A stretch of DNA of 64,000 nt from Paraburkholderia fungorum (GCF_003610895.1 NZ_MCAS01000026.1:31574-95573), one strand, 5' to 3'; positions 16,720 to 25,797 are shown, counted from the stretch's first letter. The notes: generated by a model from the letters alone, not told the origin. Program-made: numbers and translations.

Positions 16720-17589
16720 ATGAACGCTATCGCCGACATGCCCTCCTCCGCGTCCACCGCTGCTTTCGATACGCCCCCCGGCGCACCGCTGATCGAAGTG
16801 CGCGGCCTGAAGAAACGCTTCGGCGAAGTCGAAGTGCTGCGCGGCGTCGATCTCGAGATCGCCCGCTCCGAAGTGGTCTGCATCATCGGGCCGTCGGGCT
16901 CGGGCAAAAGCACCCTGCTGCGCTGCCTCGCCGCGCTTGAAACCTACGATCAGGGCGACGTGCGCATCGAAGGCGAACTGCTCGGCTATAGCGAGCGCAA
17001 CGGAAAACGCGTGCGAGCGTCGCAAAGCGAGATCAATCGCGTGCGGCGCAACGTCGGCATGGTGTTTCAGCAATTCAATCTGTGGCCGCACATGAGCGCG
17101 CTCGGCAATGTGATGGAAGCCTTGCTACGCGTGCGCCATCTCTCACATGACGAAGCGCGCCGCCGCGCCAATGCGATGCTGGAAACAGTCGGCCTTGCGC
17201 ATAAGGGCGATGCCTACCCGTCGAAACTCTCGGGTGGTCAGCAGCAGCGCGTTGCCATTGCGCGCGCGCTGGCCATGGAGCCGCACATCATGCTGTTCGA
17301 CGAGCCAACCTCGGCGCTCGATCCCGAACTGGTGGGCGAGGTGTTGCAAGTGATGAAGCAGCTGGCGCGCGACGGCATGACGATGGCCGTGGTCACGCAT
17401 GAAATGGGCTTTGCCGCGCAGGTCGCCGACAAGGTCATGTTCATCGACCAGGGGCGCATCGCCGTAGAAGGCAAGCCGCGCGAAGTCTTTCACGATGCGG
17501 GGCAACCGCGTTTGCGGCAGTTCCTGCAAAACTATTTCGACCGCAACGCGTTCTGGGCGCGCGGTCCCGACGACGTAGAGCCGCAATGA
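16720..17589 (+). CDS. Amino-acid ABC transporter ATP-binding protein (HisP/GlnQ type)
   Basis: 289 residues from the ATG at 16720, slightly longer than usual because of a low-complexity N-terminus of about 24 residues; ATG 16738 is an alternative. The nucleotide-binding domain is complete: Walker A GPSGSGKST near residues 57-65, Q-loop QQFNLWPHM, signature LSGGQQQRV, Walker B IMLFDEP and the switch histidine in VVTHEMGFA. An insertion after the first strand (SERNGKRVRASQSEINR) is usual for this subfamily. It overlaps the GntR gene by ATGA, linking the regulator to the transport operon. Confidence 0.93.
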   Translation: MNAIADMPSSASTAAFDTPPGAPLIEVRGLKKRFGEVEVLRGVDLEIARSEVVCIIGPSGSGKSTLLRCLAALETYDQGDVRIEGELLGYSERNGKRVRASQSEINRVRRNVGMVFQQFNLWPHMSALGNVMEALLRVRHLSHDEARRRANAMLETVGLAHKGDAYPSKLSGGQQQRVAIARALAMEPHIMLFDEPTSALDPELVGEVLQVMKQLARDGMTMAVVTHEMGFAAQVADKVMFIDQGRIAVEGKPREVFHDAGQPRLRQFLQNYFDRNAFWARGPDDVEPQ

Positions 17590-18335
17590 AAACCACGCAC
17601 GCGGCAACCGAGGCGCCGGCCGCACGCTACGAACAGGTCAAGAACCATATTCGCCAGATCATCGAATCGGGCGGACGGCAAGCGGGTGAGCGCCTGCCCT
17701 CCGAGCAGGAGCTGGTCACGACGCTCGGCGTGTCGCGCATGACAGCGAACCGCGCGCTGCGCGAACTCGCCGATGAAGGTCTCGTGACCCGCGTGTCCGG
17801 CGTCGGTACGTTCGTCGCGCAAACCAAGCCGCAATCCACACTGCTGATGATCGCCCATATCGGCGATGAAATCCGCTCGCGGGGGCATGAATACAGCTAC
17901 GACACGGTCCTCGCGCAACGGGAAACCGCGCCGGTGACGGTGTCGAACGCGCTAGGGCTCGCGCCCGGCGCTTCCGTGTTTCATGTCATTTGCGTGCATC
18001 GCGAGAACGGCTTGCCGGTGCAGCTCGAAGACCGCTATGTCAATCCGGTAACCGCGCCTGACTTCCTGAAGCAGGACTTCTCCACGACGAGGCCATCCGA
18101 GTATCTGTTCGTGACCGTGCCGGCGCATGACGTCGAGCATGTGGTCGACGCGGGTTTGCCGACACGCGCCGAGGCCGAGTTGCTGGAAATTCGCGCCGAC
18201 GAACCGTGCCTGACGCTGATGCGCCGCACGTGGACAAGCGGCGTGGCGGTCACGTTCGCACGTTTCGTGCACCCGGGTTCGCGGTACCGGCTGGGTTGCC
18301 GGTTCACGCCGGACCTGTCGCAGCGCCAGGGCTAG
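17586..18335 (+). CDS. GntR-family regulator, HutC-like, with UTRA ligand domain
   Basis: 249 residues. Residues about 14-80 form the winged helix (YEQVKNHIRQIIESGG ... LPSEQELVTTLGVSRMTANRALRELADEG), and 95-245 form a UTRA ligand domain (IGDEIRSRGHEYSYD ... VQLEDRYVNP ... RRTWTSGVAVTFARFVHPGSRYRLGCRF). The C-terminal part resembles HutC, the histidine/urocanate repressor, but no hut genes are present. It is the last gene of the ABC operon (ATGA overlap with the ATPase) and the likely reader of the twin GTATATAC sites at 14325 and 14424, with the imported compound or a catabolite as inducer (inference). Confidence 0.9.
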   Translation: MKTTHAATEAPAARYEQVKNHIRQIIESGGRQAGERLPSEQELVTTLGVSRMTANRALRELADEGLVTRVSGVGTFVAQTKPQSTLLMIAHIGDEIRSRGHEYSYDTVLAQRETAPVTVSNALGLAPGASVFHVICVHRENGLPVQLEDRYVNPVTAPDFLKQDFSTTRPSEYLFVTVPAHDVEHVVDAGLPTRAEAELLEIRADEPCLTLMRRTWTSGVAVTFARFVHPGSRYRLGCRFTPDLSQRQG

Positions 18336-18392
18336 GGCTACGGACGCTGGGCGAGCAGCGCGCGCGGCGTGCTCTCGCGCGCGTCGTGTCGC

Positions 18393-19160
18393 TTATACGT
18401 TTCCCGCCAGATGAAAACGCGATGCCGGATGCCACAACTGCACCGACGTCGCCACATCGTCACCCACCCACGTGCGGCGCCATAGCTGCAGACAGGGCTC
18501 GCCGATATCCATCATCAGATGCCGCCGCACATACGCGTCGGGCTTCTGCGCATAGATGCGGAACTCCGCGCGCTGGATCGGCGCGAGCCGCACCATATAG
18601 TGATTCGGCGTCTCCACGGTGAAGTCCTGGTGCAGATAGTCGGGAAACACTTTCGGATTGACGTAGCGATCTTCGTACTGAATCGGCTCGCCCTCTTCGC
18701 TGTGCACGATGCACGAGTGAAACGCAGGGCCGCCGGCGAGGCCGAGCGCTTCGAGCGCGTGTGGATCGTCGCTGGGTTCGAGCATCAATACACGCGCCGA
18801 ATGACGGTGGCCGCGCGCGGCGATTTCGTCGGCAATATTGCGGATTTCCAGTATCGTCGATTCGTAGCGCTGCGGCGCGACGAACGTGCCGGAACCTTGC
18901 ACGCGCGTCAGCACGCGTTCGGTGGTGAGTTCGCGCAGTGCGCGCGACACCGTCATGCGCGCGACGCCGAATTCCTTGACCAGCTCCGTTTCGGATGGAA
19001 TCAAGCCGCCGGGCTTCCAGTCTCCCTCGCTGATGCGCCTGAGTACATAGCGCTTGATCTGCTCATAGGCCGGCATTGCCTTGGCGGGTGTCTCCTGGGT
19101 GCGGCCAGCGGTGGCCTGCGTCTCTGCGGTTTGCGCGTTTGTGTTTGTAATAGTGTTCAC
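18393..19160 (-). CDS. Second GntR-family regulator, HutC-like, with UTRA domain
   Basis: 255 residues from a GTG at 19160, preferred because GAGG lies 5 bp before it; an ATG at 19193 further up lacks this. A Thr/Ala-rich leader (about 28 residues) precedes the winged helix (YEQIKRYVLRRISEGDW ... LVKEFGVARMTVSRALRELTTE) and a UTRA domain (IADEIAARGHRHSARV ... YEDRYVNP ... LWRRTWVGDDVATSVQLWHPAS). It is clearly related to the convergent GntR at 17586 and may be an old duplicate. A direct repeat of GGGTGGTAC covers its start region and suggests autoregulation. Targets are unknown. Confidence 0.88.
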   Translation of the reverse strand: MNTITNTNAQTAETQATAGRTQETPAKAMPAYEQIKRYVLRRISEGDWKPGGLIPSETELVKEFGVARMTVSRALRELTTERVLTRVQGSGTFVAPQRYESTILEIRNIADEIAARGHRHSARVLMLEPSDDPHALEALGLAGGPAFHSCIVHSEEGEPIQYEDRYVNPKVFPDYLHQDFTVETPNHYMVRLAPIQRAEFRIYAQKPDAYVRRHLMMDIGEPCLQLWRRTWVGDDVATSVQLWHPASRFHLAGNV

Positions 19161-19171
19161 GTCGACCTCGT

Positions 19172-19191
19172 GGGTGGTACGCGGGTGGTAC
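19172..19191 (-). promoter_or_regulatory. Direct repeat GGGTGGTAC over the second GntR leader
   Basis: Two copies of GGGTGGTAC at 19172-19180 and 19183-19191, 11 bp apart, end 12 bp upstream of the GTG start. Placement over the probable transcript start suggests an operator for autoregulation. Confidence 0.35.
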
Positions 19192-19277
19192 ACATTTTGG
19201 CCGGTTCACCGGCGGGTAAGCCCGCTCACCGGCTTTGTCTCCGTTATTGCAATCGATTACTTCGGGTCCGCCTGTCC

Positions 19278-19301
19278 AATATCCGGCCCGGGCCGAATAT
19301 T
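19278..19301. promoter_or_regulatory. 24-bp near-perfect palindrome upstream of the second GntR
   Basis: Left arm AATATCCGGCCC and right arm GGGCCGAATATT are reverse complements with one mismatched pair. It lies about 120 bp upstream of the GntR gene and may be an operator. Confidence 0.4.
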
Positions 19302-19424
19302 ACCCAGGTTTGGCAGCGATGGCGGCATTCCATCGGCGACCACGCAACACGCGATCGCCATATCGTTCGCTGCCAGCCGGTCAACGCGATAGATCGGCAC
19401 GACGCGGCGCACGCATGGCGCGCC

Positions 19425-20105
19425 CTACCAGATGAACGGCACGAAGCGGTAACGCACGCGCGAGGTGTAGTCGGTATAACCGTCGAGTTGCTCTGCCAGG
19501 ACGCGCTCCTCGCGTATCGCGCGCCAGCCGAGACCGATCACCAGCAGCGGTACGCAGGCAACGCCCCACCACGAGCCAAGCAGCAAGGGCGTGCCGATGA
19601 ACAGCAGCAACGCGGCCGCATACATGGGGTGACGGACGTGGGCATACGGGCCGGTGTCGATGACCTTGTGCCCGCGGCCAGACTGGATCTTCACAACCGG
19701 CGCGGCATAGCTGTTGGCCCGGAAGACAATCAGGCACAGCAGAAGGCAAACGAAAATGCATAGCGAGCCGAAGCTCACCAGCCAGACCGGAAACGGCGCC
19801 GACCAGCGATAACGCATTGCGTCGAGTCCCATCAGGACGAGCCACGCGCTCCACGCCACCGTCACGGCCACCATGAAAATCCGGTCCCAGCGGCTTTGTT
19901 GCGCCTGAACGATCGGTGCGAGACGCTCGGCAAGCAGAGCGGGATCGTGACGCGCCAGCCACAACCCGATCCACACACTCAGCCCGCCCGTCTCGATCAG
20001 ATACCACCACCCGGCGGGCCACGCGAGCGTGCCTGCCGCGCCGAACATCAGCGCGCCCATGCATGCGAGCCAGACCACCGTTTGCAGGATAAGGCGCTTG
20101 ATCAT
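19425..20105 (-). CDS. Isoprenylcysteine methyltransferase (ICMT/NnrU-like) family membrane protein
   Basis: 226 residues from the ATG at 20105, the start that gives a first transmembrane helix (IKRLILQTVVWLACMGALMFG). Five or six helices are visible. The C-terminal part holds GPYAHVRHPMYAAALLLFIGTPLLLGS and EERVLAEQLDGYTDYTSRVRYRFVPFIW, the conserved S-adenosylmethionine-binding pattern of bacterial phospholipid/isoprenylcysteine methyltransferase-like proteins. The substrate is not known for this bacterial branch. It lies upstream of the second GntR on the same strand but 264 bp away. Confidence 0.8.
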   Translation of the reverse strand: MIKRLILQTVVWLACMGALMFGAAGTLAWPAGWWYLIETGGLSVWIGLWLARHDPALLAERLAPIVQAQQSRWDRIFMVAVTVAWSAWLVLMGLDAMRYRWSAPFPVWLVSFGSLCIFVCLLLCLIVFRANSYAAPVVKIQSGRGHKVIDTGPYAHVRHPMYAAALLLFIGTPLLLGSWWGVACVPLLVIGLGWRAIREERVLAEQLDGYTDYTSRVRYRFVPFIW

Positions 20106-20212
20106 GGTTGGGGCGTGGTGCTCGTGAGAGGTTGCTGGTAAGCCGCTGCGCAAGGCGCAGTGGCGGATGCGCGCGCCCGGATCGAAGCCTGAGTACCCGC
20201 TACGTTCTTGCC

Positions 20213-21043
20213 TCAGGCGGAAGCGGAACTCACGCGCCCGAATATCTCTGCAATGTCGATGTCGCCCGTGTTCAGACCGAATTGACCGCGCAGGCAGGCC
20301 GCGAGTTCGTCCGCACTCTTCAGCTGCCGCTCGCTGATGACCTGGCCGTCCGCCGCGCGTTCGTTCAGTTGGTCGTTGAGCAACGTCAGGCGCGATTCCG
20401 GCAGAACCCGGCAAACGATCAGGTTATTCAGGAACACCGACTCCGGTGCGCTCGAGGTGTACCAGTTCGAGGTCTCGTAGTCGATCCATTCGACCGGCTG
20501 CAGGTCGAAACGGTAGACGCGCGCCCAGGATTCGTCGCGAGACTGCACCTCGAGATAGAGCGCGCCGTGCGATGCATCGGCCAGACGAAACGTGCCGAGT
20601 TGCGTGGGCTGCGCGCTGCCGGCGATCAGGCGCAGCGGCGCGGTGAGCGTCACGCTGCCGAAGCCGACGTCGGCGATCCATGCTTCGTTCCGGATGTCGA
20701 CACGCAGGACCATGTGCGTGCGCGGGGGAATCGCGCCGGACTCCCGGCCCCAAAGCACCCGGGCTAGCAGAGGCGTCACGCTGAAGCCCAATTGCATCAG
20801 GACATTCGCGAACAGCGCATTCTGTTCGAAGCAGTAGCCACCGCGCTTCTGCGTGATCAACTTCTGTTCGACTGATTCGAGATCGAGTTTTACCGCGCGG
20901 TGTGTAAGCGGGTTCAGATTCTCGAAAGGAATTGATCTGGGGTGGAGCTTGTGGAGTTCCTGGAGTACTTCCAACGTCGCCGCACGAGGCCCCTGGTAGC
21001 CTATGCGGGTGAAGTAGTTGTCCAGATTCACGGTGTGTGACAT
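20213..21043 (-). CDS. nat: Arylamine N-acetyltransferase
   Basis: 276 residues from the ATG at 21043. The catalytic triad is complete: C71 in RGGYCFEQN, H110 in PRTHMVLRV and D125 in WIADVGFGS. It transfers the acetyl group of acetyl-CoA to arylamines and hydrazines in the cytosol; length and the N-terminal NLDNYFTRIGYQG are standard. The ribosome site (GGGACGACACCG) is weak. It is monocistronic, with a 107-bp gap to the methyltransferase-like gene on the same strand. Confidence 0.93.
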   Translation of the reverse strand: MSHTVNLDNYFTRIGYQGPRAATLEVLQELHKLHPRSIPFENLNPLTHRAVKLDLESVEQKLITQKRGGYCFEQNALFANVLMQLGFSVTPLLARVLWGRESGAIPPRTHMVLRVDIRNEAWIADVGFGSVTLTAPLRLIAGSAQPTQLGTFRLADASHGALYLEVQSRDESWARVYRFDLQPVEWIDYETSNWYTSSAPESVFLNNLIVCRVLPESRLTLLNDQLNERAADGQVISERQLKSADELAACLRGQFGLNTGDIDIAEIFGRVSSASA

Positions 21044-21344
21044 CGGTGTCGTCCCGGGATGGTTTGGAGACTGGGCACTTGAAGGCTTTGCGCCATAGCG
21101 CGGCATCGGAAGAAGATCATAGCGTCTTTTGTTGTCCGCTCGTCACACTGACCTTCCATGTTTCCGTAGTGGCCCAGTTCCCCCTGCCTGACCCCGGCTG
21201 CGAAGCCGGATACCGGCCTCCCCGGCACCGGTTCGGTATGACCGAATCCATACCAATACATTACATATTCATTCTATTTTATTTACACAAAAACAACCTT
21301 TAGTAGCAGTCCGTAAAGTTCGGAATTACACCCTAGTAATATTG
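21044..21344. promoter_or_regulatory. Intergenic region between nat and the iron operon
   Basis: The left part must contain the minus-strand nat promoter. A tight inverted repeat TTCGGT-ATG-ACCGAA occurs at 21232-21246, nested with GGTATG (21235-21240) facing CATACC (21249-21254); it may be an operator. The right part is AT-rich up to the Fur box. Confidence 0.4.
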
Positions 21345-21345
21345 A

Positions 21346-21364
21346 TGCGAATCGTTCTCATTTG
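21346..21364 (+). promoter_or_regulatory. Fur box of the iron operon
   Basis: TGCGAATCGTTCTCATTTG; its reverse complement CAAATGAGAACGATTCGCA is close to the common AATGAGAATGATTCTCATT form of the Fur site. It lies 2 bp upstream of a strong promoter. Confidence 0.75.
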
Positions 21365-21366
21365 TG

Positions 21367-21395
21367 TTGACGCACTTATTCCGCATGCGTACGAT
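21367..21395 (+). promoter_or_regulatory. Sigma-70 promoter of the iron operon
   Basis: TTGACG (21367-21372), 17-bp spacer, TACGAT (21390-21395), directly behind the Fur box and about 110 bp before the porin gene. Confidence 0.65.
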
Positions 21396-21506
21396 CTCGC
21401 CATCTGCTGCATCTGGCGTCGCGAACCGATGCGGCGACTCGCAGGCACACGGTGACGTCACGCCGCGATGGTTAGATCAGTCGATACAACACAAACAAGG
21501 ATTTCG

Positions 21507-23018
21507 ATGAAGTTCGCCCAATCAACTGGACCCGCCGACCAGGCGCGTTCGCTTCGCGACGCCGGCGCCGTGCGCCGTTCGCGCTTGCCTTCGATGCGGC
21601 GCGCCGCACTGTGCACGGCTTTCGCCTGGGCTTCGTTGACCGCCGGCGTAGCCATGGCCGACGCCAATCCGGATGCCGCGCCGGAAGCGCCGGAAGCCGA
21701 CCTGAACATCAAGGCGACTCAAACGAATCAATGGACCGGCGTCTGGAATCGCGCGACCTTGCTCGGCGACATCGGCGGCCTGCGCCCGTGGCTCGGCAAA
21801 TACGGCGTGACGTTCGCGCTCACCGAAACCAGTGAAGTTCTCGACAATCTGCGCGGCGGCCTCGCGCGCGGCGCGGATTACGACGGCCTTACGACCGCGA
21901 CCTTGCAGATGGATACGCAAAAGGCGTTCGGTTTGCCGGGCGGTCTGTTCAACGTCAGTGCGTTGCAGATCCACGGCGCCAACCTTAGCGCCAACAAGCT
22001 GGGCACGCTGAATACGGCGAGCGGTATCGAAGCCGATGACGCTACCCGCCTGTGGGAACTGTGGTATCAGCAGTCGTTCCTGAACAAGCGCGTCGACGTC
22101 AAGATCGGTCAGCAAAGTATCGATCAGGAGTTCATCACCAGCTCGAACGCGGCGCTGTTCGTCAACACGATGTTCGGCTGGCCTGCCCTGCCGTCCTACG
22201 ACATGCCGTCCGGCGGTCCCGCCTATCCGCTGTCCGACCTGGGCGTGCGTGTGCGCGGACAGATCACGCCTTCGTTGACGGGCCTCGTCGGCGTCTTCGA
22301 CGGCGATCCGCTCGGCAACAATCCGAACAACAAGAGCGGCACCAACTTCAACCTGCATAACGGCGCGTTGTACATCGGCGAGTTGCAGTACGCGATCAAT
22401 CAGCCGGCCGACGGCGAAATGGTCGGTGCAGGCGGCGGCGGTTTGCCCGGCACCTACAAGCTCGGCGTCTGGTACAACAACGGCAGCTTCGCCGATCAGC
22501 GCTTCGACAACACCGGCCTTTCGCTTGCGAACCCGGCGAGCACCGGCGTGGCGCAGAATCATCACGGCGACTACAGCTTCTACGCGGTAGCCGACCAGAT
22601 GATCTGGCGCCCGGACCCGGACGAGCCGCGCAGCCTCAGCGTGTTCGGGCGAGTCATGGGCGCACCGGGCGACCGCAACCTGGTCAGCCTCTCGGCGAAC
22701 CTCGGCATCGTGCTGAAAGCGCCATTTGCCGGCCGCGACAACGACAGCGCAGGCATCGCGCTCACCTATATCAAGATCGGCAACCACGCGAATGGTCTCG
22801 ATCAGGATAACCAGGCATTCAGCGGCGGCCCCTATGGCGTGCGCACCAGCGAAACCACGCTCGAAGCGACCTACCAGTATCAGGTCAACCCGTGGTGGCA
22901 ATTGCAAGCCGATGCGCAGTACACGTTCAATGCCGGCGCCGGCCAGAATCCGAGCAACCCGGCTCAGCCGCTGCGCAACACGTTTGTCATCGGCCTGCGG
23001 ACCAACATCACGTTCTGA
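21507..23018 (+). CDS. OprB-like carbohydrate-selective porin
   Basis: 503 residues from the ATG at 21507, which follows AAGGATTTCG; ATG 21468 lacks a ribosome site. It has a long basic N-region and a hydrophobic core with cleavage near AMADA (residue about 52). The mature protein begins with TNQWTGVWNRATLLGDIGGLRPWLGKYGVTFALTE, the start of OprB-type outer-membrane barrels, and ends in the aromatic NTFVIGLRTNITF barrel-closing strand. OprB porins usually pass sugars, yet this one follows a Fur box and heads an iron operon, so here it may admit a ferric complex (inference). Confidence 0.88.
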   Translation: MKFAQSTGPADQARSLRDAGAVRRSRLPSMRRAALCTAFAWASLTAGVAMADANPDAAPEAPEADLNIKATQTNQWTGVWNRATLLGDIGGLRPWLGKYGVTFALTETSEVLDNLRGGLARGADYDGLTTATLQMDTQKAFGLPGGLFNVSALQIHGANLSANKLGTLNTASGIEADDATRLWELWYQQSFLNKRVDVKIGQQSIDQEFITSSNAALFVNTMFGWPALPSYDMPSGGPAYPLSDLGVRVRGQITPSLTGLVGVFDGDPLGNNPNNKSGTNFNLHNGALYIGELQYAINQPADGEMVGAGGGGLPGTYKLGVWYNNGSFADQRFDNTGLSLANPASTGVAQNHHGDYSFYAVADQMIWRPDPDEPRSLSVFGRVMGAPGDRNLVSLSANLGIVLKAPFAGRDNDSAGIALTYIKIGNHANGLDQDNQAFSGGPYGVRTSETTLEATYQYQVNPWWQLQADAQYTFNAGAGQNPSNPAQPLRNTFVIGLRTNITF

Positions 23019-23130
23019 TGCCGTTCGCCATGACTACTTACGCACATCCGCACACCCACGCTAAATCGAATCCCATGTTTTCGATCATGATCGCAATGAC
23101 CGCTTTGTGCTCAGGCACGGAGGCACACTC

Positions 23131-24282
23131 GTGAACCATCCCACGCGCAAATTTTCGCCGCGCGCCGCGCGGGCCCTGATCGCTGCAACCGTCAGCGCCG
23201 CCGCATTCGTGACGGCCGGCGTGGCGCACGCCGAGCCACAAGGTTTCCTCGAAACCATCAAGCATCACACGACGCTGATCAACACCGTGCCGGACAACGG
23301 CGACCAGAATCCGTACGCGGTAGTGGTCGCGCCGGTGACGGCGGGCACCGTCAAGCAGGGTGACGTGCTGGTCGGCAACTTCAATAACTCGACCAATCTG
23401 CAAGGCACCGGCAGCACGATCATCAACTATCATCCGGACACCAAACAGATGACGGTGTTCGCGACGGTGCCGCGCGATCTGAAGGAATGTCCGGGCGGCA
23501 TCGGCCTGTCGACCGCGATGACGATGCTCAAGTCGGGCTATGTGATCGTCGGCAGCACGCCGAGCAATGACGGCACCACCGGCACCAAGGGCGCCGGCTG
23601 CCTGATCGTGATCGATCCGAACGGCAAGATTGCGTCGACCATCAACAGCCCGAACATCAACGATCCGTGGGGCAACATGGCGGTCGTCGACAACGGTACG
23701 AGCGCAACCTTGTTCGTCAGCAATGCCGGCTTCGGCGTGGGCGGTGCGGACGGCAATCCGCCGGTGTTCAAGCAGGCCACCGTACTGCGTCTGGACCTCG
23801 ACGTGCCGGCCGGCAAGCCGCCGGTCGTGAAAAAGGAAACCGTGATCGGCAGCGGCTTCGGCGCACAGGCGGACAAGGGCGTGTTCCTCGTCGGTCCGAC
23901 CGGCCTCGCGCTGTCGAACGATCAGAAACTGTTGTACGTGTCCGACGCGATCGGCAACCGTATCACCGAAATCGACGAACCGATGACGCGCGACACCAGC
24001 GCCGGTGTGGGCCGCCAACTGACCGCCGACGGTCTGCTGCATCGCCCGCTCGCCATGGTCACCGCACCGAACGGCCACCTGCTCGTCACCAACGCGCTGA
24101 ACGGTCAGATCGTCGAGATCGACCCTGCCAGCGGCAAGCAGATTTACGCGCGCTGGATCGACACCGACAAGGCACAATCGCCCCCCGGCAACGGCGACCT
24201 GTTCGGTCTCGCCATGACGCCCGAAGGCGACGGCTTCTATTACGTGCAGGACGACGTGAACACGCTGGTTCTGGCGAAGTAA
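23131..24282 (+). CDS. Secreted beta-propeller (NHL/SMP-30-like) protein
   Basis: 383 residues from a GTG at 23131, chosen for GGAGG 9 bp upstream. A signal peptide ends near VAHAEPQG (residue about 35). The mature part consists of repeated blades such as GDVLVGNFNN, MLKSGYVIVGSTPSND, GLALSNDQKLLYVSDAIGNRITEID and NGHLLVTNALNGQIVEIDP, typical of 6-bladed NHL/SMP-30-type propellers. No catalytic residues can be assigned. It sits between porin and Dyp peroxidase in the Fur-controlled operon and may bind the iron complex or serve as a partner of the peroxidase. Confidence 0.82.
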   Translation: MNHPTRKFSPRAARALIAATVSAAAFVTAGVAHAEPQGFLETIKHHTTLINTVPDNGDQNPYAVVVAPVTAGTVKQGDVLVGNFNNSTNLQGTGSTIINYHPDTKQMTVFATVPRDLKECPGGIGLSTAMTMLKSGYVIVGSTPSNDGTTGTKGAGCLIVIDPNGKIASTINSPNINDPWGNMAVVDNGTSATLFVSNAGFGVGGADGNPPVFKQATVLRLDLDVPAGKPPVVKKETVIGSGFGAQADKGVFLVGPTGLALSNDQKLLYVSDAIGNRITEIDEPMTRDTSAGVGRQLTADGLLHRPLAMVTAPNGHLLVTNALNGQIVEIDPASGKQIYARWIDTDKAQSPPGNGDLFGLAMTPEGDGFYYVQDDVNTLVLAK

Positions 24283-24370
24283 GCCAGCTGGCACATTAAG
24301 GACGCAAATCCGGCCGTCGAGCCGGACGCGTTTCCGGCAGCCCCCACGGCCAACTGAAGGTGATGTAACC

Positions 24371-25759
24371 ATGGCAAACGATCAACCCCCGCGGCCCTCA
24401 CGGCGCGGTTTTCTGAAGGCCGGCAGTGCGGCGGTCGCAGCGGGCGCGAGCCTCGGTGCGAGCGGCGTCGCTCAGGCCGCGCTCGGCAAGACGCCGGCGC
24501 ATAACGCCGACCCGCAACTGGCGGTCGAACCGTTCTACGCCTTGCATCAAGGCGGCATCGTCACGCCGCAGCAGAGTCACACGTACGTTGCCGCGCTCGA
24601 TCTCACGACCGAGAAACGCGACGACGTGATCGCGCTGCTGCGCGCATGGACCGACGCCGCCGCACGCCTGACGCAAGGCAACACGGCCGCACCGCTGCCG
24701 ACCGGCGCCGCGGTTAAAACGGAACTGGTCGACACCAAGGCTGATACGCCGGCCGGCACGAAGGCCGATGCGAAGACCGACGGCACAGCCTACAGCCCGG
24801 TCAACAGCAAAGCCGCGCCCGATTCCGGCGACGTGCTCGGCCTCGGCCCATGCGGCCTGACGATCACGTTCGGTTTCGGTCCGGGTCTGTTCACGAAGGA
24901 CGGCAAGGATCGCTACGGCCTCGCCGCGCGCCGCCCCGCCGCGCTCGTCGATCTGCCGCGCTTCAACGGCGATCAGCTGATCGAGCAGAAGACCGGCGGC
25001 GACCTGTTCATTCAGGCCTGCGCGAACGATCAGCAAGTCGCGTTTCATGCGGTCCGGCAATTGGCGCGTCTCGCTTACGGCACCGCGGCGATGCGTTGGG
25101 GCCAGGCCGGTTTCCTGTCCGGTCCGCGCGGTCAGACGCCGCGCAATCTGATGGGTTTCAAGGACGGCACCAACAATCCGTCGACCGCGAAGCCGCAGCT
25201 GATGAACGAATTCGTCTGGGCCGGCGCCAGCGCCGACGCACCGTGGATGGAAGGCGGCACCTACACCGTGGTGCGGCGCATCCGCATCACGCTCGAACAC
25301 TGGGACAACACCGAAGTCGACTTCCAGGAGCAGGTGTTCGGCCGTCACAAATACAGCGGCGCGCCGATCGGCAAGAAGAACGAGTTCGATCCGGTGAACC
25401 TCAAGGAAGAGGACAAGGACGGCAATCCGGTAATTCCGGAGAACTCGCACGTGCGTTTGTCGAATCAGGCGAGCAACAACGGTGCGCAGATTCTGCGCCG
25501 CTCCTATTCGTACAACGACAGCACGAACTTCTACATCGAGCGCTGGCCGCCATGGCGTCAGGAAACCGAGTACGACGCGGGGCTGATTTTCGTGGCTCAC
25601 CAGAGCGACCCGCGTAGCGGCTTCATTCCGATCAACGACAAGCTCGCGAAGTTCGACATGATGAACCAGTTCACCACGCACGTAGGCAGCGCGGTGTTCG
25701 CCGTGCCGCCGGGCGCGAAGCCGGGTTCGTATATCGGCGCGGGGCTGTTCGAGACGTAA
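24371..25759 (+). CDS. efeB: Tat-exported Dyp-type peroxidase/deferrochelatase (EfeB-like)
   Basis: 462 residues. The N-terminus has a twin-arginine signal (SRRGFLK at 10-16, hydrophobic core to about residue 36), so the folded haem protein is exported to the periplasm. The Dyp signature GFKDGTNN (GXXDG) is intact, and FGPGLFT and VVRRIRITLEHWDNTEV are recognisable. A Thr/Ala/Lys/Asp-rich insert lies near residues 110-150. EfeB proteins oxidise dyes or release iron from haem and normally accompany EfeU/EfeO; here the partners are FbpABC, with no efeO or efeU gene. The ribosome site is GAAGGTGATG. Confidence 0.92.
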   Translation: MANDQPPRPSRRGFLKAGSAAVAAGASLGASGVAQAALGKTPAHNADPQLAVEPFYALHQGGIVTPQQSHTYVAALDLTTEKRDDVIALLRAWTDAAARLTQGNTAAPLPTGAAVKTELVDTKADTPAGTKADAKTDGTAYSPVNSKAAPDSGDVLGLGPCGLTITFGFGPGLFTKDGKDRYGLAARRPAALVDLPRFNGDQLIEQKTGGDLFIQACANDQQVAFHAVRQLARLAYGTAAMRWGQAGFLSGPRGQTPRNLMGFKDGTNNPSTAKPQLMNEFVWAGASADAPWMEGGTYTVVRRIRITLEHWDNTEVDFQEQVFGRHKYSGAPIGKKNEFDPVNLKEEDKDGNPVIPENSHVRLSNQASNNGAQILRRSYSYNDSTNFYIERWPPWRQETEYDAGLIFVAHQSDPRSGFIPINDKLAKFDMMNQFTTHVGSAVFAVPPGAKPGSYIGAGLFET

Positions 25760-25775
25760 TGCAAGTCGCAGTAAG

Positions 25776-25797
25776 CCGCCGGCCGCAAGGCCGGTGG
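25776..25797 (+). terminator. Intra-operon hairpin between efeB-like and fbpA-like genes
   Basis: CCGCCGGCC and GGCCGGTGG pair (one G-U) around GCAA. No T-run follows, so it is more likely an attenuator or mRNA-stabilising element than a full terminator. Confidence 0.45.
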
